From JBKHBT01 sp046542255 (GTDB taxonomy: Bacteria > UBP14 > UBA6098 > JBKHBT01), in contig JBKHBT010000008.1 in the NCBI GenBank assembly GCA_046542255.1, positions 1-64,000 on the forward strand: DNA of 64,000 nt. Reading direction: 5' to 3'. The notes under the pieces were generated by a model that was given only the letters and a program-made list of their open reading frames with translations, ran no database searches and was not told the DNA's origin. This document shows, piece by piece, positions 45,935-54,022 of the stretch. A program made the translations under genes and the position numbers. Within the stretch, counting starts at the first letter, position 1. The number at the start of each line of letters is the position of its first letter.

Positions 45935-46333
45935 ATGAAAAAAGAATTTTAGGGAATCGTAGCCGTTGCAATCATCATGTTCTTTTTTGCTTGCGAGAAT
46001 GCAACTGAACCGAATGATATACAAAGAAATGATGAAAACCCAATTCAAATCAATCAAATATCGCAAAATCCTGAAAATGTCCACGTTAATGATATTGCAT
46101 GGATCACTGTCGATTATGATTACGATGGAACTTCGCAGCTAAATTTCTTATGGAATTGCACTTCTGGTAATTTCATCAACAATAAAAGCTCAAATGGCAT
46201 AGCATGGCAGGCACCCCATAGGCCGGGTTATTATTCTGTCTCTGTGATGATCAATGATAGCTGTTCTCGTGCACAAGATGCAATATTAATAAAGGTTATT
46301 CCCGATGATGAAATTGGGCCAGAAATGGCTTAA
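45935..46333 (+). pseudogene. Small lipoprotein interrupted by an amber codon in its signal peptide
   Basis: A perfect AAGGAGGT (45922-45929) precedes ATG 45935, which reads MKKEF and then TAG (45950-45952). The same frame continues GIVAVAIIMFFFACENATEPND, the rest of a lipoprotein signal with lipobox FFAC, and then about 105 residues of a mature domain (VHVNDIAWITVDYDYDG ..., an Ig/PKD-like beta domain with one cysteine pair). Without the stop this would be a normal 132-residue lipoprotein. Translation could restart at ATG 45977, but the product would lack the positive start of the signal and most of its hydrophobic core. Other genes here end in TAG, so amber is not generally recoded. This is either a real mutation, a consensus error, or readthrough. 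Promoter and terminator are intact, so any decay is recent. Confidence 0.7.
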
Positions 46334-46358
46334 AACAAAAGCAAATGCTTCCCCCATT

Positions 46359-46388
46359 GCCCCAGATATTCATCTGGGGCTTTTTTTT
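46359..46388 (+). terminator. Rho-independent terminator
   Basis: GCCCCAGAT (46359-46367), loop ATTC, ATCTGGGGC (46372-46380), followed by eight T residues. A perfect 9-bp stem, ending the interrupted-lipoprotein unit. Confidence 0.95.
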
Positions 46389-46413
46389 ATATCAAAATTA
46401 AAATAGTTTTCCC

Positions 46414-46442
46414 TTGAAAGATTCTTAAAAATATCTTAATTT
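46414..46442 (+). promoter_or_regulatory. Candidate sigma-70 promoter
   Basis: TTGAAA (46414-46419), 17 bp, TAATTT (46437-46442), 28 bp before the ATG at 46471. Confidence 0.5.
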
Positions 46443-46470
46443 TATGAAAAATACAAAGAAAGGATGAAAA

Positions 46471-47286
46471 ATGAAAAAGGTAATCTTAGTCGGGCTGATT
46501 TTTGGACTTTTACTCTTCTCTATCGCATGTTCCGAAGATGAAGATGATAAGTTTGTCAATGATCCACCGGAAAATTTGCAGTTTTATATCGATGCGGATA
46601 CCATAGCTGTTCTTGAATGGGACGCATCACCAGATGCCGATAGTGATGATTTTCTATATTATGAGGTTTTTTTAGCAACATCATCGATCAAAGATGGCGC
46701 AATTCCAACTGATACATTTACCACCGTCTATCGTGAAAAGGAAGTTCCACTTGTCCACAATCAAAAAAGATATTTCGCAGTCCGGACAAGGCTTAATAAT
46801 TCCGAAGATTCGCTTAGCGATTTTTCGAATGAAGTCGATATTGCAGCTACTAAAATGGGAACCGATACTCTATATCAAATAGAAATCTCAGATACAATGA
46901 TAACTGCCATGGGCTTCGATGATGACGGTGGCCATATATATGAAATGGCTGCCGAAAACCAGAGCAAAATTCATCTTTACTTCACCACCGATGGTGATGG
47001 CACTCTGATTTTCGAAAGTCCACATCTATACTCGAGTGCATTCCATGAATGTCAGTTCGAGGAGCTTGGCTCGGGAAGCTGGAAACATTACAATACAATA
47101 TCCGGAAATGTCGATGAAGATTTTGTTACATTAGAAACAGGCAAATCTATTGTTGTTAAAACTGTAACAAATAATTTTGCAAAGATCAGAATACTACAAC
47201 TTGCGCCTTATGAACTCGATGATGATTATTATAAGGCAGTTGTGCAATATTCTTATCAGCCATATCCGGAATATCGCTGTTTTTAA
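46471..47286 (+). CDS. Fn3-containing lipoprotein
   Basis: 271 aa. Lipoprotein signal with lipobox FSIAC (cysteine at about residue 20) followed by an acidic EDEDD stretch, which may favour sorting to the outer membrane or surface. Residues ~32-125 form an Fn3-like domain (PPENLQFYIDADTIAVLEWDAS ... YYEVFLATS ... KRYFAVRTR, shown in short parts). The rest (about 130-271) is an unrecognised beta-rich domain. AAAGG lies 7 bp before the ATG. The tgt gene starts 4 bp after the stop, probably by read-on transcription rather than related function. Confidence 0.85.
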   Translation: MKKVILVGLIFGLLLFSIACSEDEDDKFVNDPPENLQFYIDADTIAVLEWDASPDADSDDFLYYEVFLATSSIKDGAIPTDTFTTVYREKEVPLVHNQKRYFAVRTRLNNSEDSLSDFSNEVDIAATKMGTDTLYQIEISDTMITAMGFDDDGGHIYEMAAENQSKIHLYFTTDGDGTLIFESPHLYSSAFHECQFEELGSGSWKHYNTISGNVDEDFVTLETGKSIVVKTVTNNFAKIRILQLAPYELDDDYYKAVVQYSYQPYPEYRCF

Positions 47287-47290
47287 GCAG

Positions 47291-48436
47291 ATGCCTTTTA
47301 GTTTCGATATCGAGAAAATCGATTCTGGCAGCCGCGCACGTGCCGGAGTAATCACTACCAATCATGGTAAGGTGCATACTCCGGCATTCTGCCCTGTCGG
47401 AACTCAAGCAACCGTCAAAACACTCTCGGCAAAAGAAGATGTACTTCAAAATACCGACATTATTCTAAATAACGCCTACCATCTATATCTTAGGCCGGGA
47501 ATCGATATTCTAAAAAAAATGGGCGGACTTCATAAATTCCAGTCCTGGGATAAGGCCATAGTTACCGATAGCGGTGGTTTCCAGATTTTTAGCTTATCTG
47601 GGCTTACAAAAGTAAACTTAGAAGGCGCAAGATTCCAGTCGCCTTATGATGGCTCATATCATTTCATATCTCCGGAACGAATAGTCGATATCCAGTCAGC
47701 TATGGGCTCGGACATCATGATGTCGCTGGATGAATGCCTTCCCTATCCCTGCAATCATGCAGATGCAGACAAGAGTCTCGACCTTACTCTTCACTGGGAA
47801 AAGCGCGGCATCGATCATTGGAGAGAACTCAGTAAATCGGTTCAAACCGGCGCTTTATATGGTATTGTTCAGGGCGGCTTCCATAAAGACCTGCGTAAAA
47901 GATGTATTGAAGAACTCGCTCCGATGGATTTCCCTGGCTATGCTCTGGGAGGGCTTTCTGTCGGCGAACCAAAAGGACTTCTCTATGAAATGGTGGACTT
48001 ATGCACCGAATATCTCCCCGATGCGCAACCCCGGCATCTTCTCGGAGTTGGCAAACCGCTGGATATATTGCGCTGCATCGAACTCGGCATCGACCATTTC
48101 GACTGTGTCATCCCAACGCGCAATGCACGCAATGGTTCGGTTTATACATGGAAAGGCAAATTCTCTGTCAAAGCTGGCGCATACAAAAGCGATGACCGCC
48201 CCATCGATACTGAATGTGATTGTTTCACATGCAGGAATTTCAGCCGTGGCTATTTAAGGCATCTTTTCAATGCGGGGGAGCTTTTGGCACCCAGATTGGC
48301 AACCATACACTCGATACATTTCTATCTGGATTTCATGAAAAAAATCAGAAAGGCAATTCTCGATGGGCAATTCTCAGAATTCGCCAGAGATTTTCGCGCT
48401 ACCTTCTCCGATGATACTATAACTCCAATAAAATAG
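47291..48436 (+). CDS. tgt: Queuine/preQ1 tRNA-guanine transglycosylase
   Basis: 381 aa from the ATG at 47291, the usual length; a longer frame back to 47177 runs into the lipoprotein gene and is rejected. It swaps guanine 34 of GUN-anticodon tRNAs for preQ1. Seen are VTDSGGFQIFSLSGL, MSLDECLPYPCNHADADKS, GIVQGGFHKDLR, GYALGGLSVGEPKGLLYEM, HLLGVGKPLDILRCIELGIDHFDCVIPTRNARNG (shortened: LLGVGKPLDIL, FDCVIPTRNARNG, with the catalytic Asp), and the zinc site CDCFTCRNFSRGYLRHLF with its late histidine (TIHSIHFY). Complete and standard. Confidence 0.97.
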   Translation: MPFSFDIEKIDSGSRARAGVITTNHGKVHTPAFCPVGTQATVKTLSAKEDVLQNTDIILNNAYHLYLRPGIDILKKMGGLHKFQSWDKAIVTDSGGFQIFSLSGLTKVNLEGARFQSPYDGSYHFISPERIVDIQSAMGSDIMMSLDECLPYPCNHADADKSLDLTLHWEKRGIDHWRELSKSVQTGALYGIVQGGFHKDLRKRCIEELAPMDFPGYALGGLSVGEPKGLLYEMVDLCTEYLPDAQPRHLLGVGKPLDILRCIELGIDHFDCVIPTRNARNGSVYTWKGKFSVKAGAYKSDDRPIDTECDCFTCRNFSRGYLRHLFNAGELLAPRLATIHSIHFYLDFMKKIRKAILDGQFSEFARDFRATFSDDTITPIK

Positions 48437-48442
48437 GCAAAT

Positions 48443-49276
48443 ATGCATAAAATATGGAAATGCCGGGACAAAAGTATTTCACTTGGGCAAAAGACAATAA
48501 TCATGGGAATCTTAAATACCACTCCAGATAGCTTCTCGGATGGTGGCAAATTCAATAGCCATGATTCAGCAAGAAAGAGGATCGAAGAAATGCTGGAAGA
48601 AGGCGCGGATATCATAGATATCGGAGGAGAATCCTCGAGGCCTTTCGCAGAACCTGTTCCCAAAGATATTGAATTAGAAAGGGTCATTCCAATAATCGAA
48701 GAATTTGGAGGCTCCTGCATAATTTCCATAGATACCTATAAACCCTCTGTCGCCAAAGAAGCGATGGAGGCGGGAGCCAAAATAATTAATGATATAACCG
48801 GCTTTCGCAATCCAAGTATGGCAAATATTGCAGTCGAATTCGATGCCGGGGTTGTTATAATGCATATGCTGGGCAATCCCCAAAGTATGCAGAAAAATCC
48901 TAAATATGATAATGTAACCAAAGAGATTCTTTCTTATCTCGTAAAACAATCTAGAATGCTCATCGATGAAGGCCTCGATAGCAAGAATATTGCCATAGAC
49001 CCGGGAATAGGATTTGGCAAAACCGTTGGTGATAATTTCGAGATATTGAGAAATCTCTCATCATTTACCAAAGCCGGCTATCCTGTGCTTTTGGGAGCAT
49101 CCAGGAAATCTTTCATGAAAGCTGCTGGTTTAGAAGATGTTTCTCAGAGGCTTGAAGGTTCTATTGCTTCGGCCGCTATCGGAATAGTAAATGGCGCGAG
49201 TATTCTTAGAGTTCACGACATAATAGAAACTGCACAGGCCGCCAGAATAGCTGATGCTATTAGATATGGTATTTAA
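48443..49276 (+). CDS. folP: Dihydropteroate synthase
   Basis: 277 aa. It condenses p-aminobenzoate with dihydropterin pyrophosphate in folate synthesis. Motifs are MGILNTTPDSFSDGGK, ADIIDIGGESSRPF, ISIDTYKPSVAKEAMEAGAKIINDITG (short: SIDTYKP and INDITG), DAGVVIMHMLGNPQSMQ, IDPGIGFGKT and LLGASRKSF. All are as in active enzymes. It starts 6 bp after the tgt stop with no strong ribosome site, so it is likely coupled to tgt. Confidence 0.97.
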   Translation: MHKIWKCRDKSISLGQKTIIMGILNTTPDSFSDGGKFNSHDSARKRIEEMLEEGADIIDIGGESSRPFAEPVPKDIELERVIPIIEEFGGSCIISIDTYKPSVAKEAMEAGAKIINDITGFRNPSMANIAVEFDAGVVIMHMLGNPQSMQKNPKYDNVTKEILSYLVKQSRMLIDEGLDSKNIAIDPGIGFGKTVGDNFEILRNLSSFTKAGYPVLLGASRKSFMKAAGLEDVSQRLEGSIASAAIGIVNGASILRVHDIIETAQAARIADAIRYGI

Positions 49277-49380
49277 GCTATAATTGAAGCAATATTATCA
49301 GTATATTTTTTCAAACTTGACATAATTTTCCTCATTAAATTTCCTCTTTTACCGATATATTGAATATGGAGGTTTTAAGG

Positions 49381-49578
49381 ATGCAAAATTATGAAAAAGA
49401 AAGCCAATACAGACAGTTTCTTGCAGCAAAAGCTCTTTATTATGCAATAAATGGCGATGAAGGAAGATCGGAATCTATAAGGTTCTTCCTTCGGAAAATC
49501 GGCCAAAAAGAAGAAAATATCAAAGAAATCCAATTCCCAATGATGGGTAATAATAGCTGCACAAAGAAGGCTGCTTGA
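49381..49578 (+). CDS. Small hypothetical protein
   Basis: 65 aa from ATG 49381, which has a strong GGAGG (49369-49373) upstream; an in-frame ATG at 49360 would lack one. The product (MQNYEKESQYRQFLAAKALYY ... EEN, one helix-rich stretch with many charged residues, then a short tail with one cysteine, shown partly) is not recognised. It is soluble and lacks a signal peptide. The gene stands alone between folP and the convergent DUF255 gene, whose stop is 4 bp away. Confidence 0.55.
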   Translation: MQNYEKESQYRQFLAAKALYYAINGDEGRSESIRFFLRKIGQKEENIKEIQFPMMGNNSCTKKAA

Positions 49579-49582
49579 TTGT

Positions 49583-51634
49583 TTATAGAATATGGTCAAA
49601 AATTTGTTGTAATTCGATTGAATTATGCGCTGGTGCATGGCAAGTATGGTCTTTGCAGATATAAAAACCCGGCGCATCCCTTTCGATCAGCCATGGAATG
49701 ATATTTTCTTTTGAAGATGTATCAGGACTAATATAGGCAATTTGTCGATTGGGTAGGAATTTTCTATAAAATTCAAAAAATAGCGAGATATTTCTCTTAT
49801 CATACTCGACTATTGTAATCTGAAGTTCTGGCGATATATCGAAATGAATTGCACATAGCATTTGGGTGAAAGCATGAGGATAGTCTTGAAGTTTTTTACC
49901 AATTGTTTTTATGATGCCGTCTGCAATATCGGAATATGATCTATCTTCAGTATATCCCGCAATTTTATACAGAACAAAAGAAGCGATTGAAGTGGCTGCT
50001 GGTATTGCCCCATCGGATATATCCGAGGTATCTGCAAAAAGCTTCTCATTGTCTTTTCCCGAATAGGAAAGGCTATTTTCCTTATTACCGAATTTCTCAA
50101 GCATGATATCACAAAGCTCGATTGCTTTTTTTAGCCATTTATAATCAAGGTCTGCTTCGTATAACTCGATTAGTCCATGGATAAAAAATGCATAATCATC
50201 CAAAAAACCGGGAATCTGAGCTTCCCCACCCCGGAAGCGGCGATAAAGGATGCCATTATCGTAAGATTTTTCTAATATAAATCTCGCAGCCTTTCGCGCT
50301 GATGCGATATACTTCTCTTTATCATCCATAATCGGTGAAGCATAAGCCAAAGCGGCTATCATCAAACCATTCCAGGATGTGATTATCTTATCATCGAGTA
50401 ATGGCCTATTTCTCTTTTTTCTAAAATTAAAGAGCTTTTCTATGCAATTCTCCATTATCTCATTAAACTTCTCTTCAGATAAAGCATATTCATCGGAGAG
50501 TTCTTTGAAAGAAGTATCGATATTTAGAATATTTCGGCCTTCGAAATTGCCTTTTTCGCTAATACCATAGTATTTGCAAAATATTTCTGCCTCTTTTTTC
50601 CCAAGAATGTTTTCGATCTCGGATTTATCCCAGATATAGAATTTGCCTTCTACGCCTTCTGAATCGGCATCTTCTGCGGAATAAAATGCCCCTTCATTTC
50701 CAGAAAGGTCTCTTATGGCATAGTCAAAGATACCTTTTGCAGTTTCGAGATATTCTTGATTATCGAATACTTGATATGCTTCGGCATATGTCCTGGCAAG
50801 CAATGCCTGATCATAAAGCATCTTTTCGAAATGCGGTACCAGCCATTTCGCATCGACGCTATATCGATGGAAACCTCCGCCGATATGGTCGTATATTCCG
50901 CCTTTCGCCATTTTATCCAGAGTAATCTGCACTGCTTTGGCAATTTCAGAATCATTTTTATCTTCGAAATATCTCATTAAAAGCGATAATATTTGACTTT
51001 GCGGAAATTTAGGGCCGGTTTTTGAAAAACCTCCATTTTTATTATCGTGCTTTTGAAGCAGAATCTCGGAAGCTTTTTGTATTTCATTCATTCCAATATC
51101 ACCTGATTTTTCAGAAACCTTATCCCTCTTGAGCGCATCCACGACAGATTGTGCATTATCGAGAAGCTTCTTTCTTTCAGTCTTCCAGAGTCGATTCAGG
51201 CGTATCAGTACGGTTTTCAAGCCTGGATTGGTGTATCTATCATCTGCGAAAAAGAATGTGCCAGCAAAAAATGGTTTTTTATCAGGTGTCATTATTATAG
51301 TCAAAGGCCATCCGCCAGAGCCAGTAAATGCCTGACACACGCGCATGTACAGACCATCTATATCCGGCCTTTCTTCGCGATCGACTTTTATCGAGACATA
51401 GTTTTGATTTAGAATATGTGCCAGGTCTTCATTCTCGAAAGAATCCTTTTCCATCTCATGGCACCAATGGCAGGTAGCATAACCTATAGAAAGAAATATC
51501 GGTTTATCTTCTTCTTCGGCTTTCTGGAAAGCTTCTTTGCCCCACGGAAACCAATTCACTGGATTATGCGCATGTTGCAATAAATATGGGCTTTTTTGAT
51601 TGATCAGTTTATTCGTATGCTTCTTATCATTCAA
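49583..51634 (-). CDS. DUF255 thioredoxin-fold protein (YyaL/SPATA20 family)
   Basis: 683 aa, the family's usual length. The N-terminal thioredoxin-like domain (about 1-170) has LINQKSPYLLQHAHNPVNW, the redox motif ATCHWCHEM, VDREERPDID and GGWPLTIIMTPDKKPFF. The remainder is the (alpha/alpha)6-barrel like that of N-acylglucosamine epimerases (GGIYDHIGGGFHRYSVD, HFEKMLYDQALLA, FYSAEDADSEG, SWNGLMIAALA). The biochemical role of the family is not settled. The start is TTG at 51634 with GGAG about 10 bp upstream. The gene converges tightly (4-bp gap) with the small gene at 49381. Confidence 0.93.
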   Translation of the reverse strand: MNDKKHTNKLINQKSPYLLQHAHNPVNWFPWGKEAFQKAEEEDKPIFLSIGYATCHWCHEMEKDSFENEDLAHILNQNYVSIKVDREERPDIDGLYMRVCQAFTGSGGWPLTIIMTPDKKPFFAGTFFFADDRYTNPGLKTVLIRLNRLWKTERKKLLDNAQSVVDALKRDKVSEKSGDIGMNEIQKASEILLQKHDNKNGGFSKTGPKFPQSQILSLLMRYFEDKNDSEIAKAVQITLDKMAKGGIYDHIGGGFHRYSVDAKWLVPHFEKMLYDQALLARTYAEAYQVFDNQEYLETAKGIFDYAIRDLSGNEGAFYSAEDADSEGVEGKFYIWDKSEIENILGKKEAEIFCKYYGISEKGNFEGRNILNIDTSFKELSDEYALSEEKFNEIMENCIEKLFNFRKKRNRPLLDDKIITSWNGLMIAALAYASPIMDDKEKYIASARKAARFILEKSYDNGILYRRFRGGEAQIPGFLDDYAFFIHGLIELYEADLDYKWLKKAIELCDIMLEKFGNKENSLSYSGKDNEKLFADTSDISDGAIPAATSIASFVLYKIAGYTEDRSYSDIADGIIKTIGKKLQDYPHAFTQMLCAIHFDISPELQITIVEYDKRNISLFFEFYRKFLPNRQIAYISPDTSSKENIIPWLIERDAPGFYICKDHTCHAPAHNSIELQQIFDHIL

Positions 51635-51747
51635 GATAACAAAACTCCTATGTCTCTATTTCAGAATCACTTAATTTGTTTACATTAGGTATTATATTAG
51701 ATAACTATCTTTAATTACATAATTAAGCATTTGTTTGCCTTTCTGTA

Positions 51748-51767
51748 TTTACTATAAATATAGTAAA
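51748..51767. promoter_or_regulatory. 20-bp palindrome upstream of the DUF255 gene
   Basis: TTTACTATA (51748-51756), AA, TATAGTAAA (51759-51767): perfect 9-bp arms. It lies about 115 bp before the minus-strand gene at 51634 and after the end of the nucleotidyltransferase gene. No T tract follows on either strand, so an operator is more likely than a terminator. Confidence 0.35.
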
Positions 51768-51809
51768 AATTCATAAAAATAGCAATCACTATGTTTCAGC
51801 TCCTGGAAC

Positions 51810-52583
51810 TTAAGGCTTTGATGAAAATTTATCATCTATTGTTTTGCACAGTTTATTATATATTTTTCGGGATTTTTCAAGATTTTCATTTAGTTCTTCG
51901 ATGTTTTTATAGCTCAGCAATTTCTCCATTTCTTCGATAGTACTATTTGGCATTTCTCGATAATAATATCGCTGCCCAAATTCATATTTGGCTGGCCTAT
52001 GCAATATATTATGCAGCGTTGCTATTCGGCTGATTATTCCATTATAATATGCGACAGCATCAATAAAGCGATTGCGCAAAATCTCTTGCTTTGTTTCGAT
52101 ATACATCAGCTCGAAAAAGTCTTTCACCTTCTCATAAGATTCACGGCATTTCTCATCGATTGTTTTTTGCGGCATAGGTGAAGTATCGATTAGATTCTGT
52201 GGGTCGAACCAGATTTTGGCATTTCCATGCCTATTCTTTTGTACGAGATTGTTTTTCTGTGACTTTTCCATCACGAGAAAATCAATATAGAACATCTCTG
52301 GCGCATTTTCGATAAAAAAGAACGACTGCGAATACCCGTGCCATGTCGGCTCAGGCACATTGATTTCTTTTCTAATACTGTATTGACCGGAAAGGAAATC
52401 GCGAAACTTCTCAAAAACTAAAAGTTTATCTTCATCTTCACAAATTGTTATAAGATCGAGGTCAGATAGCTCGTCATCTTCTGCATAGGCCGCCGAGCCG
52501 CCTTCCCAGGCAGCTATAATATTATCATTCTCTTCGACAAAGGCTTTGATTGCATCGACTATTTGCATTCTTGACATTTCCAT
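51810..52583 (-). CDS. Nucleotidyltransferase-fold protein
   Basis: 257 aa from the ATG at 52583, which has AAGGAG 5 bp upstream; an ATG six codons earlier overlaps that ribosome site and is less likely. The N-terminal domain has the pol-beta nucleotidyltransferase pattern: WEGGSAAYAEDDELSDLDLITIC, i.e. a GS motif followed by D-x-D, and a third acidic residue in FYIDFLVM. The C-terminal half is helical, like the aminoglycoside adenylyltransferase group. It may transfer AMP to a small molecule or protein; resistance should not be assumed. It stands alone, with no antitoxin-like neighbour. Confidence 0.75.
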   Translation of the reverse strand: MEMSRMQIVDAIKAFVEENDNIIAAWEGGSAAYAEDDELSDLDLITICEDEDKLLVFEKFRDFLSGQYSIRKEINVPEPTWHGYSQSFFFIENAPEMFYIDFLVMEKSQKNNLVQKNRHGNAKIWFDPQNLIDTSPMPQKTIDEKCRESYEKVKDFFELMYIETKQEILRNRFIDAVAYYNGIISRIATLHNILHRPAKYEFGQRYYYREMPNSTIEEMEKLLSYKNIEELNENLEKSRKIYNKLCKTIDDKFSSKP

Positions 52584-52804
52584 AAATTCTCCTTTTCTCA
52601 TTTCTGACCAATATACATACAGACACAGGTTCGTGCAATATATATTTTACATTTGATCCATCTATAGATTATTAACGATTGTCTTAATTACATACAATGC
52701 AGTTTTTTAATTTATTTACTTCATGTTTTACATTATCTGTTTGCTGTTTTTGGCAAATTTCAAATTGTCCTTTACTTATCGATTTTTATGAATATATTGC
52801 AAAT

Positions 52805-53908
52805 ATGAAATGGCGATTCGGATATATATTGATTTTAGTTAGCTTTATTTTCGCTGATGAGTCTGGGGTGGATGAAATTGCAAAATGCATGGCAGGGAAA
52901 AGGTGCGAAGAAGAAGAGTCAGGATTTATAGTTATTCCTTTTTTGTTCTACTCGGCAGAAACGAATGTCGGTGTGGGGGCATCTCTCCTTCGCTACAGCA
53001 AAATCAAAGGCCTCGATCATAAACCTGACCAATTTCTTGGCAATATTATTCTCACTCTAAAAAAGCAGATTAGCTTCATCGCTTATACCGACCAATACAG
53101 CATCGATGATAATCACCACTTTTTCTCTAAGCTCGAATTCAAGTACTATCCTGACAAATATTTTGGCATTGGCCCTTCTGCAAGTCTGGATTATGAAGAA
53201 TCATTCACCCCGCTTTTCCTAAGAAATGAAAATAGCTATTTATACAATATTATCGATAAGCTATACATTGGCCCTATGGCAAAATTTGAATACTCCAAGC
53301 TAGTCGAGATAACTGAAAACGCCATGATAGATTCATTGAAAATTCCTGGTGAAGACGGTGTTATGGCGATTAGCCCAGGCATTAAATTGGCATATGATTC
53401 CCGTGATGATACATTCTATCCTACTTCCGGTATGCTAGCAGAGGCCTACTATCAATATGTCTGGGATATCGATAAAGGTGATTATAATTATTCTAATTTT
53501 ACACTCGATTTCAAAGACTATCTCGGCCTGGGCGGCCGGCATGTCATCGCATATCAATTATATTCGGAACTGCAAAATGGCAAGGTACCATTCCAATTTA
53601 TGCCCAAAGTAGGCGGTTCCAATCAACTTCGCGGCTATTATGAAGGCCGCTACAGAGATAAAAACCTTCTCGCAGGACAATTGGAATATCGATTCCCGTT
53701 ATACAGGCGATTTGGCGCTGTGGCGTTTATCGGTGCCGGCCAGGTTTCCAATAGATTCGATGATTTTAAAATCGATTCTTTCAAACCTGCTGGTGGATTG
53801 GGCCTTAGATTTTTGCTAATCAAGGATCAAAATATAAATATCAGAGCCGATTTTGGCTATTCGGAAGACGGCATAGAATTTTATATTACTGCCATGGAGG
53901 CTTTCTAA
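52805..53908 (+). CDS. D15/BamA-like outer-membrane beta-barrel protein without POTRA domains
   Basis: 367 aa. I start it at ATG 52805, which gives a good signal peptide (KWRFGYILILVSFIFA, then DES); the upstream extension to 52697 adds a second hydrophobic stretch that does not look like a signal. There is no clear ribosome site. The barrel shows the Omp85/D15 features: YDSRDDTFYPTSGMLAEAYYQY near the middle (in short DSRDDTFYPTSG) and VGGSNQLRGYYEGRYRDK near the end, with an ending in alternating hydrophobic residues. There is no room for POTRA repeats, unlike BamA or TamA. Possibly a patatin-type or ShlB-like barrel relative. Its partner is unknown. Confidence 0.82.
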   Translation: MKWRFGYILILVSFIFADESGVDEIAKCMAGKRCEEEESGFIVIPFLFYSAETNVGVGASLLRYSKIKGLDHKPDQFLGNIILTLKKQISFIAYTDQYSIDDNHHFFSKLEFKYYPDKYFGIGPSASLDYEESFTPLFLRNENSYLYNIIDKLYIGPMAKFEYSKLVEITENAMIDSLKIPGEDGVMAISPGIKLAYDSRDDTFYPTSGMLAEAYYQYVWDIDKGDYNYSNFTLDFKDYLGLGGRHVIAYQLYSELQNGKVPFQFMPKVGGSNQLRGYYEGRYRDKNLLAGQLEYRFPLYRRFGAVAFIGAGQVSNRFDDFKIDSFKPAGGLGLRFLLIKDQNINIRADFGYSEDGIEFYITAMEAF

Positions 53909-54022
53909 TGTTCTTTTATCTGCGATAAAGATTATATTTTTGATTAAATCTTTGACATCGATTGATTTTTTATTAGCTTAATGAAAACGAATGATTTATC
54001 ATGATATCAAGTGAGGATTAAT

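Noticed and set aside
45950..45952. TAG as a recoded sense codon (for example pyrrolysine)
   Set aside because: Several intact genes here end in TAG (prmC, the 2727-aa gene, the kinase fusion, tgt), and an unusual amino acid in a signal peptide would be odd. A mutation or base error is simpler.
51810..52583. Antibiotic-resistance or toxin-antitoxin nucleotidyltransferase
   Set aside because: The fold motif is present, but there is no antitoxin-like partner gene and no substrate-specific motif that I can identify.
52697..52804. N-terminal extension of the D15 barrel protein
   Set aside because: It would put a second hydrophobic, cysteine-rich stretch before the real signal peptide; no ribosome site supports it.
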